Position numbers and translations under genes: made by a program. This document shows, piece after piece, positions 1 through 14,361 of a stretch of 64,000 bases of DNA. This stretch comes from Kaistia granuli DSM 23481 (GTDB lineage: Bacteria > Pseudomonadota > Alphaproteobacteria > Rhizobiales > Kaistiaceae), in assembly GCF_000380505.1 (NCBI RefSeq), contig NZ_AQYH01000001.1, positions 124,001-188,000 of the forward strand. Direction: 5' to 3'. The notes under the pieces were generated by a model. That model saw nothing but the letters and a program-made list of their open reading frames with translations. It ran no database searches and was not told the DNA's origin. Position 1 is the stretch's first letter; each line of letters starts with the position of its first letter.

Positions 1-587
1 GGCGCGGCATTTCGGGCAAGGGTTCGCATGTCGAGACCAGCCTGATGGAGGCGCTGGTCGACTTCCAGTTCGAGGTGCTGACGACGCACCTGAACGATGG
101 CGGCCGCAAGCCGACGCGCGCCAGCTTCCGCAGCGCGCATGCCTATCTCTCGGCGCCCTACGGCATCTATCCGACGCAGGACGGCTTCCTCGCCGTCGCC
201 ATGATGCCGGTGCCGAAGCTCGGCGACCTGCTCAGCATGCCGGAGCTCGAACCCTATCGCGATCAGCCGAAGAGCTGGTTCTCGGAGCGTGACGCGATCA
301 AGCGCCTGATCGCCGCCAAGCTCGCCACCGAGACGACGGACCACTGGCTGTCGATCCTCGAGCCGGCCGATATCTGGTGCGCCAAGGTGCTGGAATGGCC
401 GGAGCTCCTGAAGAGCGAGGGCTTCACCGCGCTCGACATGCTGCAGACGGTCGAGCGGGCCGACAATGTCCGCGTCGTCACCACGCGGTCGCCGATCCGC
501 GTCGACGGCAAGCGGCCGCCCAACTCGGTCGCCGCGCCGCGCATCGGCGAGCACACCGACGCGATCCGGGCCGAGTTCGGCCTCTAG
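1..587 (+). CDS. CaiB/BaiF family (class III) CoA-transferase, C-terminal part
   Basis: The reading frame enters the window open and ends at 587, so only about the last 195 residues are seen. The visible part starts with a GKGSHVETSLME segment typical of the middle of family III CoA-transferases and continues with the family's AYGIYPTQDGFLA-like strand and a C-terminal PRIGEHTDAI motif, which in this family is usually PxLGEHT. These enzymes move CoA between an acyl-CoA donor and a carboxylic acid in the cytoplasm. The substrate cannot be told from this fragment. It is followed after 139 bp by a solute-binding-fold protein on the same strand. The family call is firm; the 5' end lies outside the window. 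Confidence 0.9.
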   Translation, partial: RGISGKGSHVETSLMEALVDFQFEVLTTHLNDGGRKPTRASFRSAHAYLSAPYGIYPTQDGFLAVAMMPVPKLGDLLSMPELEPYRDQPKSWFSERDAIKRLIAAKLATETTDHWLSILEPADIWCAKVLEWPELLKSEGFTALDMLQTVERADNVRVVTTRSPIRVDGKRPPNSVAAPRIGEHTDAIRAEFGL

Positions 588-726
588 CACCCGCGCTTTC
601 GCCCCGCCTCCCGGACGGAGAGGCGAGGGCGGCGCGGGGGTGGCCGCTCCACCGGCCGAGATGTTCATTGCCAGCCAGGATCCGCGCAACGAAGCGGGCG
701 ATCCTGTCCGAGGGGGAAGAAAGACA

Positions 727-1866
727 GTGACCAAGCCAATCACGCTGAAGGGCATGACCTGGAGCCATCCGCGCGGCTACGACCCGGTCGTCGCCTGCGC
801 CGAACTCTATCTGAAGGAGACGGGTGTCCGGGTCGAATGGGACAAGCGCTCGCTGCAGGATTTCGAGAGCTTCCCGGTCGAGGAACTGGCGCGCGCCTAT
901 GACATGATCGTCATCGATCATCCGCATGTCGGCCAGATCACTAAGGAAGGCTGCCTGGCGCCGCTCGACGTGCCGGGCCGCGAGGCGGACCGCGAGGCGC
1001 TGGCTGCCGGCTCCGTCGGCGCTTCCTACAAGAGCTACGCCTGGCAGGGCCATCAGTGGGCTTTCCCGATCGATGCGGCGACGCCGGTGCTGGCCTATCG
1101 GCCGGATCTGATCGAGACGCCGCCGACGAACTGGGACGAGGTGCTGGCACTTGGCGCGGGCAAGGCGCTGGTGCCGTTCCGCGCGCCGCATTCGCTGATG
1201 AGCTTCTATACGCTCGCCGCCAATCTCGGCCGTCCCTGCGACGTCTCCGGCGACGGCGATCTGATCGATCCGACCGTCGGCGTCCGCGTCTATGACCTTC
1301 TGGCCAAGCTCGCGGCGAACGGCATGGCCGATTTCGACAGCGACCCAATCCAGGTCTTCGAGAAGCTGGCGGCGGAAGGCTCGACCATTGCCGTCGCGCC
1401 GCTGCTCTACGGCTATGTCAGCTACGCCACGGACGGCTTCCGCCCGAACCGGCTCGCCTTCGCCGACATGCCGGTGCTCGGCACCAACGGCCCGGTCGGC
1501 TCGGCGCTCGGCGGCACCGGCATCGCGGTCTCGGCCTATTCCGAAAACCGCGACGCGGCGATCGACTTCGCGTACTGGCTCGCCAGCGCCGACATCCAGC
1601 GCGGCATCTACGCCTCGAATGGTGGTCAGCCCGGCCATGCGGTCGCCTGGGAAGATCCGGCCGTCAACGCGCCGACGCACGGCTTCTACGAGAACACACG
1701 GCCGACGCTGGAAGGCGCCTGGCTGCGCCCGCGCCACAACGGCTACATGGCGTTCCAGGACGCGGCCGCGAAGCGCATCAACGTCGCGCTGCAGGCCGGC
1801 GAGCCGGGCGAGGTGCTGGTCGCCGAGCTGAACCTGCTGTTCCGCGACAGCTTCGCCAACGCCTGA
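727..1866 (+). CDS. Extracellular solute-binding protein family 1-like protein lacking a signal peptide
   Basis: 379 residues from a GTG start at 727, chosen because GGGGGAAG lies just upstream and the protein fold begins directly with TKPITLKGMTWSHPRGYDP. The rest looks like a family 1 (maltose/sugar type) periplasmic binding protein: a DFESFPVEELARAYDMIVIDHPHVG segment near residue 65, a conserved GSALGGTGIAVSA hinge-like stretch, and a C-terminal tail of helices. There is no hydrophobic signal sequence at this start, and the upstream in-frame codons give only an Arg/Ser-rich stretch, so it is probably cytoplasmic unless it is secreted in an unusual way. No permease or ATPase is adjacent; its upstream neighbour is a CoA-transferase. 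Ligand and role are unknown. Confidence 0.8.
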   Translation: MTKPITLKGMTWSHPRGYDPVVACAELYLKETGVRVEWDKRSLQDFESFPVEELARAYDMIVIDHPHVGQITKEGCLAPLDVPGREADREALAAGSVGASYKSYAWQGHQWAFPIDAATPVLAYRPDLIETPPTNWDEVLALGAGKALVPFRAPHSLMSFYTLAANLGRPCDVSGDGDLIDPTVGVRVYDLLAKLAANGMADFDSDPIQVFEKLAAEGSTIAVAPLLYGYVSYATDGFRPNRLAFADMPVLGTNGPVGSALGGTGIAVSAYSENRDAAIDFAYWLASADIQRGIYASNGGQPGHAVAWEDPAVNAPTHGFYENTRPTLEGAWLRPRHNGYMAFQDAAAKRINVALQAGEPGEVLVAELNLLFRDSFANA

Positions 1867-1874
1867 GACGGGCG

Positions 1875-2336
1875 TCAGCCGATCGGGCGGCCGCTGGCCG
1901 CCCGCCCCACCTGAAGCGGACGGGCGGATCCGTTTCGCGGGAAAGAGGGTTCGCCCTTCGTCGGGGACGGCGCCGATTTCGCGCGCGCCGAATCGCGGGT
2001 AGGGCGCGCATCGCCTCTTGTTCGGGCGGTCGCAACCTGCTCCCACCAGTCCCCCAATGCGTCGACCATGGGGAAGAGCTCGCGTCCCGTTGCGGTCAGT
2101 GCATATTCGACGCGCAGCGGATAACCGTCGAACACCGTCCTTTGCACGAGACCCGCGCTTTCGAGCTTGCGCAGCTCAAGCGTGAGGATCCGCTGCGACA
2201 CGGTCGGATTGTCACGCTGCAGGTCGCTGAAGCGCTTTGTGCCATCCTTGAGATAATAGAGCAGAAGCGTCGGCCAACGACCGCCGAGCACGCGCATAAC
2301 GTCCTCGATCGGGCAGGTGGAAACCAGATCCTTCAT
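1875..2336 (-). CDS. HxlR-family winged-helix transcriptional regulator
   Basis: 153 residues. The N-terminal CPIEDVMRVLGGRWPTLLLYYL stretch, followed by FSDLQRDNPTVSQRILTLELRKLE and GLVQRTVFDGYPLRVEYALT, is the classic HxlR (MarR-related) winged helix with a conserved N-terminal Cys, at about residues 9-100. These are dimeric DNA-binding repressors or activators that often sense redox or electrophiles. The C-terminal 40 residues are Arg/Ser-rich and not conserved. ATG at 2336 has a GGGAG ribosome site 8 bases upstream. It is divergent from a glutathione-transferase-like gene 133 bp away, which is its most likely target. Confidence 0.92.
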   Translation of the reverse strand: MKDLVSTCPIEDVMRVLGGRWPTLLLYYLKDGTKRFSDLQRDNPTVSQRILTLELRKLESAGLVQRTVFDGYPLRVEYALTATGRELFPMVDALGDWWEQVATARTRGDARPTRDSARAKSAPSPTKGEPSFPRNGSARPLQVGRAASGRPIG

Positions 2337-2469
2337 TCGTCAGACTCCCGAAACGCACGGTCCTGTGCCGCCGATGGTTACAAAAATGTGCGTAATTTAC
2401 TCCGGCGGAGCATCGCCTAAGTTCCAGTTTCGCTGCGCGGCGATCCATTCTCGACTACGGAGATGAAAC
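2337..2469. promoter_or_regulatory. Divergent HxlR/GST intergenic region
   Basis: 133 bp between the start codons of hxlR and the GST-like gene. It must hold both promoters. An imperfect inverted repeat, GTTAC (2377-2381) and GTAAT (2392-2396), spaced by 10 bases, has the size of an HxlR-type operator, but it is short and I rate it as weak evidence. Confidence 0.35.
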
Positions 2470-3189
2470 TTGGAACCGATCCTTATCTATGGCTACCCGC
2501 TGGGTAGTTCCATGGGCCTCGTGGCCGCGCTTGAGTGGCTCGGGCGCCCATACCGGCTCTGCCGCGTCGACATGCTCGGCGAGATGCGCGACCCTGCCTA
2601 TGCTCGCATCAATGCCCGGCACGAGACACCGGCCTTCATCACGGAGGCGGGCCGCCCGCTGACCGAGACCATGGCGATCGCCGCCTGGCTGGAGGCGCGG
2701 GATCCGGAGCGCCGCATCAGCTTCGATCCCGGCTCACCGGAAGCGGACCGCATGCACCAGCTCATGGCGTTCCTGAATACCGGTTTCACGGGTGCCTTCT
2801 CCCCTCTCTGGTCGGCGCTCGAGATGGATCCGCCGGATCCCCTCCTGCAGAATTCACTGCGCCGCTGGGGCCGGGCGGCCGTCATCGAGCGCCATGACGC
2901 GCTGGAGGGCATCGTCGGCGATACGGCCTTCCTGGTGGGAGACCGTCCGAGCCTTGCCGACGGCGTGCTGGTGGGCGTTGCCCGCTGGCTGGAGTTTCAC
3001 GAGGTCGACACGCCGGCGCGCTGGCCGAGGCTGGCGGCGCTTAGGCGACGCATCGAGCAGGATCCGGCGGTGATCTTCGCGACCGCCATCGAAGCCGGCG
3101 AGCAGCCGGCCGGGTCGGGAGCGTGTCGCGGGCATCTGCCGCTTGCCGAGGTACTCGATCGTTTCGGCACTCTTGCGGAGGTTGCCTGA
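2470..3189 (+). CDS. Glutathione S-transferase family protein
   Basis: 239 residues, TTG start at 2470 preceded by GGAG at 2459-2462; the nearby ATG at 2463 is out of frame. The N-terminal thioredoxin-like half has a YGYPLGSSM active-site loop, a DPAYARINARHETPAFI strand-turn with the usual cis-proline position, and LTETMAIAAWLEAR, the ESxAI-like glutathione-binding helix (here TETMAI). The C-terminal half is all-helical, with a FLVGDRPSLADGVLVGVARWLEF motif of the GST C-terminal domain. Expected to conjugate or reduce electrophiles with glutathione in the cytoplasm. Its place opposite an HxlR regulator suggests induction by a reactive compound; the substrate is unknown. Confidence 0.88.
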   Translation: MEPILIYGYPLGSSMGLVAALEWLGRPYRLCRVDMLGEMRDPAYARINARHETPAFITEAGRPLTETMAIAAWLEARDPERRISFDPGSPEADRMHQLMAFLNTGFTGAFSPLWSALEMDPPDPLLQNSLRRWGRAAVIERHDALEGIVGDTAFLVGDRPSLADGVLVGVARWLEFHEVDTPARWPRLAALRRRIEQDPAVIFATAIEAGEQPAGSGACRGHLPLAEVLDRFGTLAEVA

Positions 3190-3470
3190 TCGAGCGGCCG
3201 GCCGGTCGTCAAAGTCCGGCCGGCCGCTTGCCTCTGTGGCCGCGCGCGAGGGCGCGCCGGATCGCCGAAAAAATAGGCTGTCGTCGTATCGAAACGCTCT
3301 GTGGCATAAGGTGCCTTCGTGATGAAGCGCCGCGTTGGGCGGTTCCGGACCCGGTCCGCGATCCGCTGACGCTCCGGCATCTTTGTTGCATGGATCAGGA
3401 GCCGGCCCGAGCGATCGCCGTGGGGCCGGGGACGGAAGAACGCGCGGCGAGCCAGGACAAGGCCATTTCG

Positions 3471-6029
<2,559 letters not shown>

Positions 6030-6051
6030 GCGACGCGGACAGGGAGTTGGA

Positions 6052-8244
<2,193 letters not shown>

Positions 8245-8314
8245 CGGCATCGCTGGCGGGGGCTGGTTTGAGAAAAACACTGCAGGGCAACGAGCGTTTC
8301 GGGAGGGACTGAGG

Positions 8315-9580
8315 ATGGAACGGCCGCAGACCAATGCGCCGCTGGCGCGTAATGCCATGGCCTTCGTGCTGGCGGGTGGACGCGGCAGCCGCTTGATGGA
8401 ATTGACGGACCGGCGCGCCAAGCCGGCCGTCTATTTCGGCGGCAAGTCGCGCATCATCGATTTCGCGCTCTCCAATGCCGTCAATTCCGGCATCCGCAAG
8501 ATCGGCGTCGCGACCCAGTACAAGGCGCACAGCCTGATCCGCCATCTCAACCGCGGCTGGAACTTCTTCCGCCCCGAGCGCAACGAGATCTTCGACGTCT
8601 TTCCGGCCAGCCAGCGCGTTTCCGAGGACGCCTGGTATCGCGGCACGGCCGATGCGGTCTATCAGAACCTCGACATCCTCAAGGACTACGACGCCAAGTA
8701 TTTCGTCATCCTGGCCGGCGATCATATCTACAAGATGGACTATGAGTTGATGCTGCAGCAGCACGTCGACTCAGGCGCCGACGTGACGATCGGCTGTCTG
8801 GAAGTGCCGCGCATGGAAGCGACCGGCTTCGGCGTCATGCATGTCGACGACAAGGATCGCATCCTGCAATTCGTCGAGAAGCCGAAGGATCCGCCGGCGA
8901 TGCCGGGCAAGCCGGACATGGCACTGGCCTCGATGGGCATCTATGTCTTCGACACCAAGTTCCTGATCGAGGAACTGGAGCGCGACGCCAACGATCCCAA
9001 TTCCAGCCGCGATTTCGGCAAGGACATCATCCCGAATATCGTCAAGAACGGGAAGGCGGTCGCCCATCACTTCGAGGATTCCTGTGTGCGCTCGAGCCAG
9101 GAATCGATCAGCTACTGGCGCGATGTCGGGACTGTCGATGCCTATTGGGAAGCGAATATCGACCTGACCAGCATCGTCCCCGATCTCGACCTGTTCGACC
9201 GCAACTGGCCGATCTGGACCTATAGCGAGGTGACGCCACCGGCGAAGTTCGTTCACAACGAGGATCATCGCCGCGGCTATGCCCTGTCTTCGCTGGTCTC
9301 CGGCGGCTGCATCGTCTCCGGCGCGTCGCTCGAACGGGCGCTGCTGTTCACCGGTGTCCGCTGCAATTCGTTCTCGCATGTCGAGAACAGCGTCATCCTG
9401 CCCTATGTCGAGGTCGGCCGCGCCGCCCGGCTTTCCAATGTCGTGGTCGACGCGCGCGTGCAGATCCCGGAAGGTCTAATCGTCGGCGAGGATCCCGAGC
9501 TGGATGCCAAGCGCTTCCACCGCTCGGCCAACGGCATCTGCCTGATCACCCAGCCGATGATCGACGCGCTGAATACGTGA
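8315..9580 (+). CDS. glgC: Glucose-1-phosphate adenylyltransferase (ADP-glucose pyrophosphorylase)
   Basis: 421 residues, ATG 8315 behind GGGAGGGACTGAGG. It makes ADP-glucose from ATP and glucose-1-phosphate, the committed step of bacterial glycogen synthesis. The N-terminal nucleotidyltransferase domain shows [23 protein letters not shown] and [15 protein letters not shown]; the active-site stretch [13 protein letters not shown] and the glucose-1-phosphate loop FVEKPKDPP follow. The C-terminal left-handed beta-helix includes [21 protein letters not shown]. Full length for the family, with allosteric control by glycolytic metabolites expected. It is separated from glgA by 157 bp that contain a palindromic repeat. 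Confidence 0.97.
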   Translation: MERPQTNAPLARNAMAFVLAGGRGSRLMELTDRRAKPAVYFGGKSRIIDFALSNAVNSGIRKIGVATQYKAHSLIRHLNRGWNFFRPERNEIFDVFPASQRVSEDAWYRGTADAVYQNLDILKDYDAKYFVILAGDHIYKMDYELMLQQHVDSGADVTIGCLEVPRMEATGFGVMHVDDKDRILQFVEKPKDPPAMPGKPDMALASMGIYVFDTKFLIEELERDANDPNSSRDFGKDIIPNIVKNGKAVAHHFEDSCVRSSQESISYWRDVGTVDAYWEANIDLTSIVPDLDLFDRNWPIWTYSEVTPPAKFVHNEDHRRGYALSSLVSGGCIVSGASLERALLFTGVRCNSFSHVENSVILPYVEVGRAARLSNVVVDARVQIPEGLIVGEDPELDAKRFHRSANGICLITQPMIDALNT

Positions 9581-9594
9581 TGCCGACAAGAACG

Positions 9595-9707
9595 CTCACC
9601 CAGCCCTCTCCCGCAAGCGGGCGAGGGCTCCGCGACTTTCCCTTCATCGGCTGCGAGGCCTGTGATTGGCGCTCCCTCTCCCGCTTGCGGGAGAGGGTTG
9701 GGGTGAG
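9595..9707. repeat. Palindromic intergenic repeat (two inverted hairpins, BIME-like)
   Basis: Between glgC and glgA. Hairpin 1 is at 9604-9627 and hairpin 2 at 9674-9697; both read CCCTCTCCCGC...GCGGG(A/C)GAGGG. The flanks CTCACC (9595-9600) and GGTGAG (9702-9707) pair with each other, so the whole block is one large inverted repeat. Related elements are at 51003-51123 and 54564-54653. It may stabilise mRNA ends or dampen read-through into glgA. Confidence 0.8.
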
Positions 9708-9737
9708 GGTCTTCACTTCCCTTCGAGAGCGTGCCGC

Positions 9738-11192
9738 ATGACCCTGAAAATCCTCGCTGTCGTCTCCGAGATCTATCCGTTGGTGAAGACGGGCGGCCTC
9801 GCCGACGTCGCCGGCGCGCTGCCGGGGGCGCTCGTGGCCGAGGACGTCGCCGTGACGACGCTGGTGCCAGGCTATCCGGCCGTGATGGCAGCGCTGAAGA
9901 AACCGGAAGTGGTGCACAGTTTCGCGGGGCTGTTCGGCCATGACGCGCGGCTTCTGAAGGCGCAGGCGAAGGGGCTCGATCTGCTCGTGCTCGACGCGCC
10001 GCATCTCTACAACCGGCCCGGCAATCCCTATGTCGACGCCAACGGCAAAGATTGGATCGACAACCCGCTCCGCTTCGCCGCCCTCTCCCGTGTCGCCGCC
10101 GAGCTGGGGCAGGGGCTGGTGCCGAAGCTGACGCCGGACGTCATCCATGCGCATGACTGGCAGACCGGGCTGGTCGCCGCCTATCTGCGCTATTCGGATC
10201 GTCAGGCCGTGCCGACGGTGATGACGGTGCACAATATGGCCTTCCAGGGCCAGTATGGCCGCGATCTGCTGCCGGCGCTCGGCCTGCCGGCGCGCGCCTA
10301 TGCCATCGACGGCGTCGAATATTACGGCACGATCGGCTTCCTGAAGGCCGGATTGCAGCTGTCCGACCGCGTGACAACGGTCTCTCCGACCTACGCGGCC
10401 GAGATCCGCACGCCGGAGGGCGGCATGGGGATGGACGGCCTGCTCCGGAGCCGCGGCGCCGCCGTTTCCGGCATCCTGAACGGCATCGACACCGGCGTCT
10501 GGAACCCGGCCACCGACCCGATGATCGCCGCGCCCTACGATGTGGCGCATGTCTCCGCGCGCGCGGCCAACAAGAAGGCGCTGCAGCAGAAGCTCGGCCT
10601 CGACGTCGATCCGAACGCGCTGGTCTTCGGCGTCGTCAGCCGGCTCTCCTGGCAGAAGGGCCTCGACCTGCTGCTCGAGCGCCTGCCGTCGCTGGTCGCC
10701 GGCGGCGGCCAGTTGGCGCTGCTCGGCTCCGGCGAGCCGGGGCTCGCCAACGGCTTCGCTGGCGCAACCGTCGTGCATGGCGGCAAGGTCGGCATGGTCA
10801 ACGGCTATGACGAGGCGCTCGCCCATCTGATCCAGGCCGGCTCCGACGTCATCCTGGTGCCGTCGCGCTTTGAGCCCTGCGGCCTGACCCAGCTCTGCGC
10901 GTTGCGCTATGGCGCGCTGCCGCTGGTCGCCCGCGTCGGCGGCCTTGCCGATACGGTGATCGACGCCAACGAGGTGGCGCTCGCCGCCGGCGTCGGCACC
11001 GGCCTCCAGTTCAGCCCGGTTTCCGGCGATGCGCTCGAAGGTGCCTTGCTGCGGACCTTCGATCTCTGGCGCGACCGGCCGAGCTGGAAGAAGCTGCAGA
11101 AGAACGCGATGAAGACGGATGTTTCGTGGACGCGGCCGGCTGCCGCCTATGCGCGGCTCTATCGGGATCTCGCGTCCGGACGCGCTGGATGA
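9738..11192 (+). CDS. glgA: Glycogen synthase (ADP-glucose)
   Basis: 484 residues, ATG 9738. GT5 enzyme that adds glucose from ADP-glucose to the non-reducing end of glycogen. The N-terminus [25 protein letters not shown] carries the [11 protein letters not shown]-glucose-binding loop at about residues 17-24. [40 protein letters not shown] and, in the C-terminal Rossmann domain, [32 protein letters not shown] complete the set of glycogen synthase blocks. The stop codon overlaps the glgX start (ATGA at 11189-11192), so the two are translationally coupled. The distance from glgC and the repeat between them may lower its expression relative to glgC. Confidence 0.97.
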   Translation: MTLKILAVVSEIYPLVKTGGLADVAGALPGALVAEDVAVTTLVPGYPAVMAALKKPEVVHSFAGLFGHDARLLKAQAKGLDLLVLDAPHLYNRPGNPYVDANGKDWIDNPLRFAALSRVAAELGQGLVPKLTPDVIHAHDWQTGLVAAYLRYSDRQAVPTVMTVHNMAFQGQYGRDLLPALGLPARAYAIDGVEYYGTIGFLKAGLQLSDRVTTVSPTYAAEIRTPEGGMGMDGLLRSRGAAVSGILNGIDTGVWNPATDPMIAAPYDVAHVSARAANKKALQQKLGLDVDPNALVFGVVSRLSWQKGLDLLLERLPSLVAGGGQLALLGSGEPGLANGFAGATVVHGGKVGMVNGYDEALAHLIQAGSDVILVPSRFEPCGLTQLCALRYGALPLVARVGGLADTVIDANEVALAAGVGTGLQFSPVSGDALEGALLRTFDLWRDRPSWKKLQKNAMKTDVSWTRPAAAYARLYRDLASGRAG

Positions 11193-13243
11193 CGGTCGGC
11201 GCGCGGCCGGGCGACGGCTCGCCAGAGCCGCTTGGCGTCACAACCACGGCGACGGGCGTCAACGTCGCTGTCTTTTCCGCCCATGCCGAGGCGATCTACT
11301 TCTGTCTATTCAACGCGGCGGGTGAGGTCGAGCTTCGCCGCATCCGCCTGCCGGCGCGCTCCGGCGATGTCCATCACGGCCATATCGACGGCATCATGCC
11401 GGGCGACCGCTACGGCCTGCGCGCCGAAGGGCTGTGGCAGCCTGACAAGGGCCAGCGCTTCAATGTCGCCAAGCTTCTTGTCGACCCCTATGCGCTGGCG
11501 CTCGACCGACCTTTCACTTTGACCGACGCGATGTTCGACGCGCGTCGGCTGGGGGAAGCGCGGGACGATCGCGACAGCGCGCCCGTCGTGCCGAAGGCGA
11601 TTGTCATGGCGGCGGCGGATCGCCCGGCGCCGCCTCTCGATCCGCCAATCCCGTGGGACCGGCAGGTGATCTACGAGCTGCCGGTGCGCGGGTTCTCGAA
11701 ACTCAATCCCGCCGTGCCGGAGGCCCTTCGTGGCACCTTCGCCGGGCTCGGCCATCCCGCCTCGATCGCGCATCTGAAGCGGCTCGGCGTGACGACGGTG
11801 GAGCTGCTGCCGGTCGCCGCCTGGCTGGACGAGCGCCATCTGCCGCCGCTCGGCCTCTCCAATTACTGGGGCTACAACCCGATCGCCTGGATGGCACCGG
11901 ACCCGCGCCTGGCGCCGGGCGGTTTCGCCGAGGTGGCGGCATCCGTCGCCGCGCTGCACGATGCCGGCATCGCCGTCGTCCTCGACGTAGTCTTCAACCA
12001 TTCCGGCGAGAGCGACCATCTGGGGCCCACGGTCTCGATGCGCGGGCTCGACAATGCGAGCTACTATCGGCTCGAGCTGGGCGATGCGTCGCGCTATGTC
12101 AACGACGCCGGCACCGGCAACATCCTCGCCTGCGACCGGCCCCCGGTCATGCGCCTCGTCATGGATGCGCTGCGGACCTGGGTCGAGCGGACCGGCGTCG
12201 ACGGTTTCCGCTTCGACCTCGCCACCACGCTGGCGCGGCGCGCCGACGGCTTCGATTCGGCGGCGCCCTTCCTGGCCGCCATCGAGCAGGATCCGTTGCT
12301 GCGCGATCTCGTCCGGATCGCCGAGCCGTGGGACATCGGGCCGGGTGGCTATCAGCTCGGCCAATTTCCGCCGGCCTGGGGCGAGTGGAACGACCGTTAC
12401 CGCGACACGGTCCGGCGCTTCTTCCGCGGCGACGCCGGCATGATCGGCGAGCTCGCCACCCGGCTGGCCGGCTCGGCAGATGTCTTCGCGCCACGCCATC
12501 GAGACGTCAGCCGAAGCGTCAATTTCGTCACCGCGCATGACGGCTTCACCCTCGCCGATCTCGTCGCCTTCGAGCGCAAGCACAATGACGCCAATGGCGA
12601 GGCGAACCGCGACGGCACCGACGATAACAAGTCGTGGAACAACGGCGTCGAGGGCGAGACCACCGATCCGGTTATTCAGGCCCGGCGCGCGGCGGATGTC
12701 CGCGCACTGCTGATGACGCTGATCCTCTCGCGCGGCACGCCGATGCTCTCGATGGGTGATGAGCTCGGTCGCAGTCAGCAGGGCAACAACAACGCCTATG
12801 CGCAGGACAATGCCGCCACCTGGCTCGACTGGGCGACCGCCAACGCCGAACGGATCGACTTCACCGCGCAATTGCTGGCCCTGCGGGCGGCTCATCCGGC
12901 CCTGCGGGATCCACGCCCGTTGACCGGGCTGCCGGTCGGCGAAGGCGGTGTTCCCGACGTCGTCTGGATTGGTCGCGAGGGGGATGCGCTGACGCCGGAA
13001 GGGTGGACCGCCCCGTCGAATCGAACGCTGGGCATGGTGCTGTTCGAGCCGAATTCAGACGATCGTGTCTGCCTGATGCTGAACGGCGGTGGCGCCGCTG
13101 TCGTCGAAATCCAACTGCCCGCGCCGCGACCGGGCCGGCATTGGCGCAAGGCGGCCGAGAGCACCGAGATCGAGATGTCGGAGGAAGGGCTCACGATGCC
13201 GTCGCGCTCGGCCGTTCTGCTGGTCGAGACGGTGGACGGCTGA
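11189..13243 (+). CDS. glgX: Glycogen debranching enzyme (isoamylase-type)
   Basis: 684 residues, ATG 11189 inside the glgA stop. GH13 alpha-1,6-glucosidase that removes the short branches left by GlgP. N-terminal CBM48-like domain ([21 protein letters not shown]), then the barrel: [53 protein letters not shown] (nucleophile Asp about 343), [10 protein letters not shown] (acid/base Glu) and [14 protein letters not shown] (third Asp). This is the normal GlgX set. Last gene of the glycogen run; the next gene begins 150 bp downstream. Together glgP-B-C-A-X encode synthesis, branching and mobilisation of glycogen. No phosphoglucomutase gene is included in the run. Confidence 0.96.
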   Translation: MTVGARPGDGSPEPLGVTTTATGVNVAVFSAHAEAIYFCLFNAAGEVELRRIRLPARSGDVHHGHIDGIMPGDRYGLRAEGLWQPDKGQRFNVAKLLVDPYALALDRPFTLTDAMFDARRLGEARDDRDSAPVVPKAIVMAAADRPAPPLDPPIPWDRQVIYELPVRGFSKLNPAVPEALRGTFAGLGHPASIAHLKRLGVTTVELLPVAAWLDERHLPPLGLSNYWGYNPIAWMAPDPRLAPGGFAEVAASVAALHDAGIAVVLDVVFNHSGESDHLGPTVSMRGLDNASYYRLELGDASRYVNDAGTGNILACDRPPVMRLVMDALRTWVERTGVDGFRFDLATTLARRADGFDSAAPFLAAIEQDPLLRDLVRIAEPWDIGPGGYQLGQFPPAWGEWNDRYRDTVRRFFRGDAGMIGELATRLAGSADVFAPRHRDVSRSVNFVTAHDGFTLADLVAFERKHNDANGEANRDGTDDNKSWNNGVEGETTDPVIQARRAADVRALLMTLILSRGTPMLSMGDELGRSQQGNNNAYAQDNAATWLDWATANAERIDFTAQLLALRAAHPALRDPRPLTGLPVGEGGVPDVVWIGREGDALTPEGWTAPSNRTLGMVLFEPNSDDRVCLMLNGGGAAVVEIQLPAPRPGRHWRKAAESTEIEMSEEGLTMPSRSAVLLVETVDG

Positions 13244-13393
13244 AGGCGTCGCGCAGGGTTAATTTGCGTTAACCCCTTTTCAGGAAGTCTGGGCTCTGGG
13301 CGGTTTACCCTAACCTGTCGAACTGTTGGTATTCGCAAGCGAAGTCGCCTAGTTTCCGCGCACAGGGCGAGAGCGAACCAAGGGGCGCGCGAA

Positions 13394-14332
13394 ATGTCTG
13401 ATGCGGTTCTCAGGAATTGGGACAAGGGGAATGCGGCTCGTTGGGGCAACGAGCCGCTGCTGATCGAGCATACGCTGCATCAGAACCCGCTCTTTTCACG
13501 CGAGGCGCTCGCCGGCCTGATCGAGCGCTATCCTGTCGAGCACTACGCCCTCGTCCATACCGGCAAGCGCGGCGAGAGCAAGAAGACCTGGCGCGAAGGC
13601 GAGGTCGGTGATTTCTCCGGCCAGGAAGTGATCGATGCGATCAGCGCCGGCCGCATGTGGCTCAACATGCGCAACGTGAAGATGGTCGACGATCGCTATG
13701 GCGCGCTGCTCGACAAGATCTTCGACGAATTCTCCGAGAAGGTTCCCGGCTTCGAGACCTTCAATCGCGGCATGGGCATTCTCGTCTCTTCGCCCGGCGC
13801 GCAGGTCTATTATCATTGCGATCTGCCGGGCCAGTCGCTCTGGCAGATCATGGGGCGCAAGCGGATCTACATCTATCCGACCGAGGAGCCCTATCTACCG
13901 CAGGACGAGCTCGAGAAGATCGCCCTCTACGGTGTCGAGGTCGACATGCGCTACGACCCGGTCTACGACCGCGACGCGCTGGTCTTCGATCTCGAACCCG
14001 GGCAGATGCTGACCTGGCCGCTGAACGGCCCGCACCGCGTCGAGAACTACGACGTGCTGAATGTTTCCGTCACCACCGAACACTGGACCGACGACATCCG
14101 CCGCTCGCAGATGGTGACGGTGGCCAACGGCATCCTGCGCCAGCATTTCGGCGTCACGCCGAAGAGTCGCTCGCTCGATGGTCCGGGCTTCTGGGCCAAG
14201 GCCGCCCTGCAGGCGGGATGGCGCCGCAGCCCGTGGATGAAGCGCGCGCGCCGCAACCGCCGGCCGATCGATTTCCGCCTGTCGCGCGAGAACCCGGGCG
14301 CGATCGTCGACATTCCCGCTTATACGCGGTGA
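13394..14332 (+). CDS. Cupin/JmjC-like domain protein
   Basis: 312 residues. The central region VYYHCDLPGQSLWQIMGRKRIYIYP resembles the JmjC/cupin-like double-stranded beta-helix: an HxD metal motif (H and D of HCD), then G-K/R-x-x-x-x-YP, and a later MLTWPLNGPHRVEN with a His in the position of the third metal ligand. Such proteins are Fe(II)/2-oxoglutarate oxygenases or metal-binding relatives. The C-terminal 60 residues are Arg-rich and lack this fold. The gene sits 29 bp before a CelD/BioF2-type acetyltransferase on the same strand, and both lie at the edge of an exopolysaccharide region. Substrate unknown. Confidence 0.7.
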   Translation: MSDAVLRNWDKGNAARWGNEPLLIEHTLHQNPLFSREALAGLIERYPVEHYALVHTGKRGESKKTWREGEVGDFSGQEVIDAISAGRMWLNMRNVKMVDDRYGALLDKIFDEFSEKVPGFETFNRGMGILVSSPGAQVYYHCDLPGQSLWQIMGRKRIYIYPTEEPYLPQDELEKIALYGVEVDMRYDPVYDRDALVFDLEPGQMLTWPLNGPHRVENYDVLNVSVTTEHWTDDIRRSQMVTVANGILRQHFGVTPKSRSLDGPGFWAKAALQAGWRRSPWMKRARRNRRPIDFRLSRENPGAIVDIPAYTR

Positions 14333-14361
14333 GCCGCTCCGACAGGGCAGGGACCGCGCCG

